Source of the DNA: Priapulus caudatus
Lineage: Eukaryota > Priapulida > Priapulimorpha > Priapulimorphida > Priapulidae
Direction: 5' to 3'
DNA: 24,208 nt
Assembly: GCF_000485595.1 (NCBI RefSeq)
Contig: NW_014578052.1
Span: 1-24,208, forward strand
Both the position numbers and the translations under genes were made by a program. The stretch's first letter is position 1; every line of letters starts with the position of its first letter. The notes under the pieces are model-generated. The model saw only the letters and a list, made by a program, of their open reading frames with translations, had not been told where the DNA came from and did not search any database. This document shows, in pieces, positions 10,089 through 19,447 of this stretch.

Positions 10089-12636
10089 CTGTGCAAAATG
10101 AAGTCACCGATAAAATGCTATGATTATGTGTTATTATGAGGAAAATATTCGCCATGATATGTATAAGCAGAGTGAGTGCAACCTGTGGCTAAGAACAGTT
10201 TTTAAATTGTCCCAGCTTATGTTATAGTTATACCCTAAACCATAGATACAATAAATATAATGTAACCCAACACAAGAGTTTGGTGTCTTCTCTTGTGTTG
10301 GGTTACATTATTGTATCTACCTAACCCCTAACCCGACCAGGCTGTGTGACTAACGTCAATACACCATAGGGTCATAACGTCATAGGGTATTCTAACCCTA
10401 GCAATACCGTTTCTTGGAGCTACCTAACCCCCAGCTAATCCGGCCAACTCCCAGCTTACCCCAGATCAATCGGTAAACGAAATAAACTCATGCAGATATG
10501 GCAATACCGACAAATTCTTATTGGCGTATATGAACGCAACACGTTCTTTGAAATACGCGTGACATTTTTTGTCACCTGTTTCTGGCTGTATCTGGAAGCC
10601 TTTTCCCGTCAGATGCTGGAACTGTGGAAGTTGTGATAGGCTGCCACAGGTGGCGCTGGCGTACTGGCCCGGTGAGATGAGCACCTGTGTGTCGAGGTCA
10701 CCGCTACAAACCTGCAGAAAGAAGTGAGTTAGAGAGAAAACCACAAATATATCCATACTGTATAGTACAGATATGTTCATAATAAAACCTGTGCCGGTAA
10801 TGTTATATATATATATATATATATATTATAAATCTCCTCCTAAGTTCAGGAACAGACTCTTCAGTCGTTCACGAACTATGTATACCGACCGGAATCGCTT
10901 TTCTGATACGGGTCGCATCGCAAAGCTCGAACGATATGTCATCGCCAACGCATATCTTTCCACCATTAAGGGGTCTGTAAAATGAAGCATGCGCTAATAT
11001 AAGAGTTACACCGTAGTTTATATGTACGTGTCGTCTGTGTATAACTAATATAATATTATGCTAGAATAATAATTTATAGAAAGAATAATAGTGCATGCCG
11101 GCGGTCGTGCGTGCGTACGTATATATATAATTGTACTTTTAAGTACTGCGTCGCGAGTACAAAAAAATGAAGAAATTGAAGAGATTGAAGAGAGTTGAAG
11201 CATAATGATATATATTGATATATTGATAATCGATGAGAATTGAGTGATTAGTTACGGCGGGTTGTTGCAGAATCTGCGCGTGATCTTCATGTTGCTGTAC
11301 GAGGGACTGCAAGGTCCGGTGTTCGTGCAATAACTGACGCTCTGCCACTCTCCCCACGCACCGTCAACCCTCTCCTGCGGGGAGAGCATACATCGGCTAG
11401 CATTAGCAGTAACGCGCCGAGCTCTCGCGTTAAACCAATCATATACGTTTCGAATAATTCATGAAATATGTTACCAGTGTCCAGCCGTGCAAAATGTGTT
11501 GCGGGACCTACAGGCTACTTCTTATCTCGCTCGCTCTCTCGCTCATTCTATCTCTCTCTCTCTGCGTGCGGGCGCGCGCTCAGGGTGTCGCTCGGATCAG
11601 CGGTGGGTGAGTCTCTCTCTTCCGCTCCGCCTCTCTCTCATCTCTTCTCTCTCATCTTCTCTCTTTCTCTCTCTCGTCATCTTTCTCGGTCTCTCATTCT
11701 CGTGCCTCTCTCCTTCTTCTCTCTTTCTCGGTCTCTGCTCTCTCTCTGTGTGTGTGGTGTGTGTGTGGTGTGTGTGTGTGTGGTATGTGTGTGTCGTGTG
11801 CGGTGGCGTGTCGTGCGTTGGCGTGCGCGTGCGTGCGTGCGTGTGTGTGTGACATCAACGCGCACGTCAGCGGCGACGCACGCACGCACAAGCGCGTAGC
11901 TGTGTGCGTGTGCCTATGTGTGTGTGTGTGCTGTGTGTGTGTGTGTGTTGTGTGTGTGTTGTGTGTGTGTGTGTTGTGCGCGCGCGATGTGGGTTTGTGT
12001 GTGTCTGTCTGTGCTGGTCTGTTTGGCTCTGTTTCTCATATCCTTTCTGTTCCCTTTGGGTCCCCCCCCTCCCCCCCCCCCCCCCCCCCCCCCCGCCTGC
12101 TTTTTTCCCCCATCTGTTCCCCCCTTTTCTTTTTGCCCTGCTCTCTCTGCTCTCTCTCTTGCTCTTTCTCATTCTACGGCGCTCTGCTCTTTCTCGCAGG
12201 AGTACTTTTCTCCTCTTTCCCTTCCTCTCTGCGCGCGCAGGATCGATTCGGTCTCTCTCTCTCTCTACGCTTTGCTTTTTCTCTCTCTCTCATCGTCATC
12301 GGATCTGCATCTCTCGTCTCTTTACTCATTCCTCGNNNNNNNNNNNNNNNNNNNNNNNNNNNNNNNNNNNNNNNNNNNNNNNNNNNNNNNNNNNNNNNNN
12401 NNNNNNNNNNNNNNNNNNNNNNNNNNNNNNNNNNNNNNNNNNNNNNNNNNNNNNNNNNNNNNNNNNNNNNNNNNNNNNNNNNNNNNNNNNNNNNNNNNNN
12501 NNNNNNNNNNNNNNNNNNNNNNNNNNNNNNNNNNNNNNNNNNNNNNNNNNNNNNNNNNNNNNNNNNNNNNNNNNNNNNNNNNNNNNNNNNNNNNNNNNNN
12601 NNNNNNNNNNNNNNNNNNNNNNNNNNNNNNNNNNNN

Positions 12637-12680
<44 letters not shown>

Positions 12681-12856
12681 CTCTCCTCTCTCTCCTCTCT
12701 CTCCCTCTCTCTCTCTGCTCTCTCTCTCTCTCTTCTCCTCTCTCTTGCTCTCTCTCTCTTCTCTCTCCTTCTCTCTCTCTCTCTCTCTCTCTCTCCTCTC
12801 TCTCCTCTCTCTCTCTCATCTCTCTCTCTCTCTCTCTCTCTATAGTATATATATAC

Positions 12857-12889
<33 letters not shown>

Positions 12890-14099
12890 TGCCCACATAG
12901 CATGGGAAACATCGTGGCTTTACCTTTGTTGAAGAAGAACTGTCTTGATTCGCGGGTTACGTCTGGATCCTTCAGTGCTAGCAGCTTGCAGACACTGTCC
13001 GTGTATGCCTGTACTGGCACCGGCTTTCCCTTGTTTGTCTGTAGACAGAGCTAAAACCATCTACGCATATAGAAGCCCTTCAGGACGTTGTGTGGGGTCG
13101 GCTGAGCTTGGTAGCCTTGCATTCAGTTTACAGCTTAACCATAACCTCATTTTAGTTCGTTGATAGATCATGACCAAATGACAATACATGTAAATGCAGA
13201 TATACCTCCTTGTGATCGCACGTGGAAACCAATCGGTTGACTCCCGTACATTCTTTTCCTCCATTGCGTGGCCTGAAAAATTTACGTTTCGCACACTAAA
13301 ATTCCATAATATCATTTATTATAATATGGTATAATATAATTTCCATAAACGGATATTATTGTCTGAGGTAACATATGAGATATTATGGCTCGAGAATCGC
13401 CGAACTACGTAAAAACGCGGCGAGTGTTCCTTAGTAAAATGACGTCATATCCGGCTCTCACTCAGGGCCGTCACAGGCGCGATGGTACGTCACTACGCCT
13501 ATCCCGTTCTCCAGACATCCGGCGCTGCAGGGACCAGCCTGGTAGTTCCCGAATCCACCGTCTATAACAGCTGGCCCGTTAGCTCCCCAGGCCAAGCACT
13601 CCCCTTGCCTGCACCACTGCAATATTAGCACGAATCTAAGATTAACATCTCAGATTGTTTCCGATGAGAAATGACGAAGAAGACGGAATGTAGAAGAGCG
13701 AGTGACCAGCGAAAGTTTACTACGTAGCCGTAGGTTAAAGACTTCGGAGTGAATTCAAACGTCTGCATTGAGAAAACTACGGCAGAACAACCAGTATAGA
13801 GGGCAGTTAAGGGCGTTATTTCGCGCTATCCCGTATATTTAAGAACATTTAACTAGGCTGTAACTTTGGGATTAAGTCGCGAAATCTCCAAATAAACACC
13901 CTAAATAACACAAAATTGAACTGAATTCAAAAACGTAGTGAGCAAGGAAATGAAAGACGCACCCGATCGTTACCACAGTAGGTTCCTTCTAGAGCGGGAT
14001 GGCTGGATCGCTGCTGGGTTGTTCCAGGAACACGACACCATAAAGTCGTGCACATTAGCTAGAACGAAATATACCTAGGATACATTGATTTATAGGTGT

Positions 14100-14174
<75 letters not shown>

Positions 14175-14929
14175 TATCTCTCTCTCTCTCTTCCTCTTCT
14201 TCTCTCGCTCCCTCGCTCGCGCGCGCTCTCTCTCTCTCTCTCTTTTTAGCTCATCTGACGTAGCCAGATGCGGCTTGTAGAATCGCATGATCGTCCGTCC
14301 GTCCGTCCTGCAGCTTGTAGAATCGCATGATCGTCCGTCCGTCCGTCCGTGCGTGCGTGCGTGCGTCAACAGTTGGGCACAAATCTTAACCGCTCGACGT
14401 ACGGTCACGATATTCGGGACGTGGGGGGGACAAATTTGGGGGCCAAGGGTCAAAGGTCAAGATGTGTAAACGGAGGGGGGAATATTTTTCCCTTAACTTA
14501 AGGTATAGGAGGAAATACGGAATTGCGGCACAAATCTTAACGGCTCGACCTATGCTCTTAATATTCGGTGTATAGTGTCATGGGCAGGAAACCCATCACC
14601 AGTGCGAAATTGGAGGTCACAGGTCAAAGGGCAGTGGAGGAAAGGTCAGATATCAGACATTTTCTGAGGACATGGTCTAACGGACACAGTGAAAAACTTT
14701 TTGGTTTCAGCGCTGACCTACCATTTTTATCACTTTATTGAAAGGAGCATGAAATGTGCTTCCTTGGGTGGACGAGTAGTGTTGATAGAACTTTGAACTC
14801 AGAGGAGGGTTAAATCATGGATCCTGAACTGCTAATGATGTACAGTGCGGTGGGCACATATAATATATCATATATAATACTAACTATATCGAGAGCAGAG
14901 CAGAGACGAGAGGAGAGAGAGTGTGTTGA

Positions 14930-14962
<33 letters not shown>

Positions 14963-16764
14963 GAGAGAAAGATAAAGAAGTTCTACTTTGCTTTCTTTTG
15001 ACTATTACCTCAAAGGGGAATCCAGAAGAAGCATCGTTTCTGTGCGCATGCGTAGCTCCGCGGCCTATTATAATGGCGCACTGTTCGTCGGCTGTGAATC
15101 GCTGTCCGGGTAAATTTCCGCCTTTTATGTGGTCAAGCACGCGTGGAATCACGGCACTTTTGTCCAGCAAGCACCTAAACTCTCTGTGTTTTATCGAACA
15201 GTTCTGTTAAATGCATTGGACGAACGCGTGAAAGTGCGTTGGACGCACCGGACGTTTGTCCACGAAGCATCTTAAATGTCTATAGGTTTTATTGAACAAA
15301 ATTGTGTTATCTATTTGTTATTGTGCATCAAATAGTTCCTGCTGTTCAATCCGATTTTTCTATTCCAGGTAATTTGATACTGAAAATATAATAACTTCTT
15401 AAATAATCAGTAACTATTCTTAAAATAATAGTCACAATAGGAACCAACAACGGGTTCTCAATAGTCATCAATACGGGAATTATTCTGATAATAGCCATGA
15501 TAAAATTAAAATTAACATTGAAATAATAATAATAATAATATTAAAAATATAATTGAAGTGATTTTAAAATAAAATTGGCATGTTAAGATTAATCGGATGC
15601 CTTATTTGCAGGCGGCGTTACCGTATGTTGTTGTTTAGAGTAGTCCGGCTGCATTCTGACCATCGCGTCTGTCCGGCGCCTAGCACAGTGGACATGATCC
15701 ATCTTACGGGATCACACAGGTTGCCGTCGCCATCGTGAATCATGCCAAAACTTCACAGACAGTATAATAATAGAGAGTGCACGAAGATTACTGAGAAGTC
15801 TAGTACTTACATAGAAATTCACTTTCTAAATAAAATTACACGGCATTAAAGCCTATGCGAACCCCCAAAAAATACGTATGTTAAACCTAGTAATGTGTAG
15901 CTGTGTTATTTTTCAACTATATGCATTAGTTCGCATAGGCTTTAACCCGCAAAGCGCATGCAAGCACCAGCATATATGGCTGTCGTGTCGGACACGCGTT
16001 GAGAGGATAGATTAATTTTTTTTTCTCTGATGAGCGATAAGTCTCCGTAGGGTTAGGTACAGGTTATAGGTCATGACCACTCATCGCTACATCATGTCAC
16101 TCGGGTAATGTTTGTCTGAAATCAACGTCTAACATGGAGAATGGGTTATACTTGTTATACTGATGAAACATGGATAATGGGTTATACTGACCTATGACCC
16201 AGCTCGTGCGCTATGACGTGTACAGCAGCAAAACTCTCGGCTTCGTTGACGGAGCTGGATAGCAGCGGCTGGCACATTGCCTTCAGGTTAGCCAGCCCTG
16301 TGTATGTATGCATGCATGAGCAACGCCAAACGCGATTCTTTTAGTATCATTATTTCATCATTATCATTTATCATTTATTATTATTTTATTATTATCATCA
16401 TTCTTTTATTATTTTAGTAATTCTATATGTATCACTTTGATAGCGCCATAGGCTACATATATATGCCGGCAAGAACTGATCCACGATATTCTGTGGATAC
16501 CGCACCGCTTAACACATACAGCACACCACATACAGCACCAAGCTCATCTAAATACCACACCTGACCGTGTCGTACCTACGACATTGTCGTTTATGCTAGG
16601 GTCGTCGTCGCCGTCAATGAACAAGTTGAGCCTAAAATATCGGTAAACACACACATGCAATATATTTATGTCATGTATTAATAATCAATTAGTTTTGACA
16701 TATATCATATGAGTTATTATGTATACACACACGCGCGCGCACATGCATGCACGCACACACACAC

Positions 16765-16820
<56 letters not shown>

Positions 16821-19348
16821 TATATATATATATATATATTTATTTATTTATCTATTTATTTATTTATTTATTTATTTATACGTACTTGCTGTGGCATCGT
16901 ATAACCACAACTAAAACATGAATTGGCCGCTTTTACCCAATGGTAGGCGACTGACTTATAGAAAACGAATATGAAGGTATCCCCTAGTTATTCTTCATAC
17001 ATGAGTATGCCTGCATGGATATATAGCAAAAATATATAGAAGGTATATGGCAGCTTCATGGTACGCGGCGATGCGCCGTTGCTCACCCCGTCATAAGTAT
17101 GGCGTTGTCCCAATGTTGTGGGTCACCGTCATCCGGACTAGGCTGTAGGAGGAACTGGTGCGCACTGAACTGCTCCAGCAGCTTGCTAGCGTTCCCTGTC
17201 CTGTCCCAGTGCTCCTTCACACGTGCGTCCAGCCAATCACATGCTTCATTATTCTTATTCTTATTATTATATTTATTCTTATTCATATTTATATTCTTAT
17301 TATTATATTAATTATATAATATAAATAATAATATAATAATAATAATTTATTTATTCTGTTACCCTATCTCAAGATGATCGAAGCTTGCGCTTAGAAAGCA
17401 TTTCGCGTATACACAGTGAAATATTTCTCCCTCTTACATAACGGGCAACCTTGTACATGTATTATGTATTATATATATTTCAACATATTTATAGTGAACA
17501 TACCGGCTGCTCTTTTATGATTTCTACGCGCACGAGTACAATGCTTACAGCTTGAAGAAGCGTAGGTTGCTGGTAAAGGAGATAAACCTGAAATATAATA
17601 TTGCGTTCGTTACATAGGAGTGTATGATATACTCTATTTATCTATAGATCTCTGATTTAATCATAGTGACACGCGCGTACTATATTACTGCCTCGGTTGG
17701 CAACATTTGTGGTCCGTGTTAGATGGGTGTGTGGCGAGACTACGAGATATGTGGAGCGAAAAGGCTCACCCGATTCAGCGCACACGGTGTGGTCGGCCAT
17801 GACGGTTTTACGTGACGTCATAATGAACACATCGTAAAATCTCGTCGCTCCTCTGTACAGAGGAGAAATGAGTACTACTACAAGGTAATGCGGTTGAGAG
17901 CACCTGATTTACTGACCCTGGTATGAAACCCAACGACCAGACCTCATTATTTACAGCACAATGACCGTTTGTAATTGGGCCCACTAGTCACACCTCGATT
18001 CTACTACAGGTCGGTGCGTGGGAGCAACGCACTCGCACATTCACTCGATCAACTCTCAATCCGTACGCTCACCAGTCAACCTCACTCAATCACGCACGCA
18101 CGCACGCACGCACACACACACGCACGCGCGCACTCACTCACTCACGCGCACGCACGCGCGCACGCACGCGCGCACGCACGCACACACACTCACTCACTCA
18201 CTCACTCACTCACTCACTCACTCACTCACTCACTCACTCACTCACTCCTACTCGGTCTCCTCTCTGATTGTTCATCAGCTTGCCCTCCCCATGACCGCCC
18301 ACTACCGCCCTACCGCCCGCCCGTTTTCTCGCTCTCTCACTCACCCCATTAATAATCGTTAGCACTCGGTTGAGTATCTCGTTATCTGTGAGGTGTCTGG
18401 TGAGCGCGTACAGGAACGCGTCATAGAAGACGGCCATCTCTACTGTGACGTCACCCCTTCTTCTTAAGTCCGGGTCGTTTAGGTCGTCGTCCAACTCGTT
18501 CGTTTGTTCGAGGAGGTGCGCATGCGCAATCCCGTTTGTCGCATCTGCGTGCCGCATTCAGATGGGTAGTTGATATAATTATATTACATTGGTATAATAA
18601 TACTGTGTTTTATTGTTTAGCAAGCGCATAGAAGTTATTCGTTTAAGTTTCTATGCATGAATATTTTCCCTGCTCTAACATAACGATAAATAATCCAACT
18701 ATCTTAAATGATGATTATATCACCGAATAGAGTAATGTTGAACATAGAAAAACCATTGTATGGGTGAAAATAATATGTCGCTGACTGACAACCAGACGCC
18801 TGTAAACAAAACGAGCAAAAGATACGCCATAATCGAAACAGACAACAAATACAAGTTCTTGATTGCCTCGTCTCACTCGATAATACGTCCACTCAATCTT
18901 TAAAAGCGTCCTTTGCTTCTATATATGTATATACTCACTTATTACTTTACTGCAGGACATGTTTATTTTCGAGTCGAGAAACTCGGGCACGATGATGGGG
19001 AATATGAAGTGTGCGTTGCTAAACGTCGGCACGGTCTCGCGCGTCTCACGGTCGCCATCTTTGTCGTCGTGTCCTCGATTTCCAACGAGAGACCTCAAAC
19101 GTCGCATTTTCACCTCCATCGGCACGGGATGAAGGGCAAACTCTGCTGATGCTGTTGTTATCAAGCCCATCTGTAGTGTATGTGCAGCATACTTACTGTA
19201 GAGGCGACGTACATCTACGTGTGTACGTTTAGATATACTCGCATAAGTATAATATTATACATATATATATACATATCTTTAAATTTATGTATTTTTATCT
19301 ATATCTTATCCGTATTTATTCATTCAAATATATATATATATATATATA

Positions 19349-19390
<42 letters not shown>

Positions 19391-19394
19391 GTTG

Positions 19395-19447
<53 letters not shown>

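Noticed and set aside
11752-12900. A 382-codon plus-strand open frame and matching reverse frames
   Set aside because: They read through the N gap and consist of dinucleotide repeats (Ser-Leu, Arg-Glu, Cys-Val).
18913-19149. 78-codon plus-strand frame
   Set aside because: Antisense to protease exon 4, whose minus frame matches the family and has proper splice sites.
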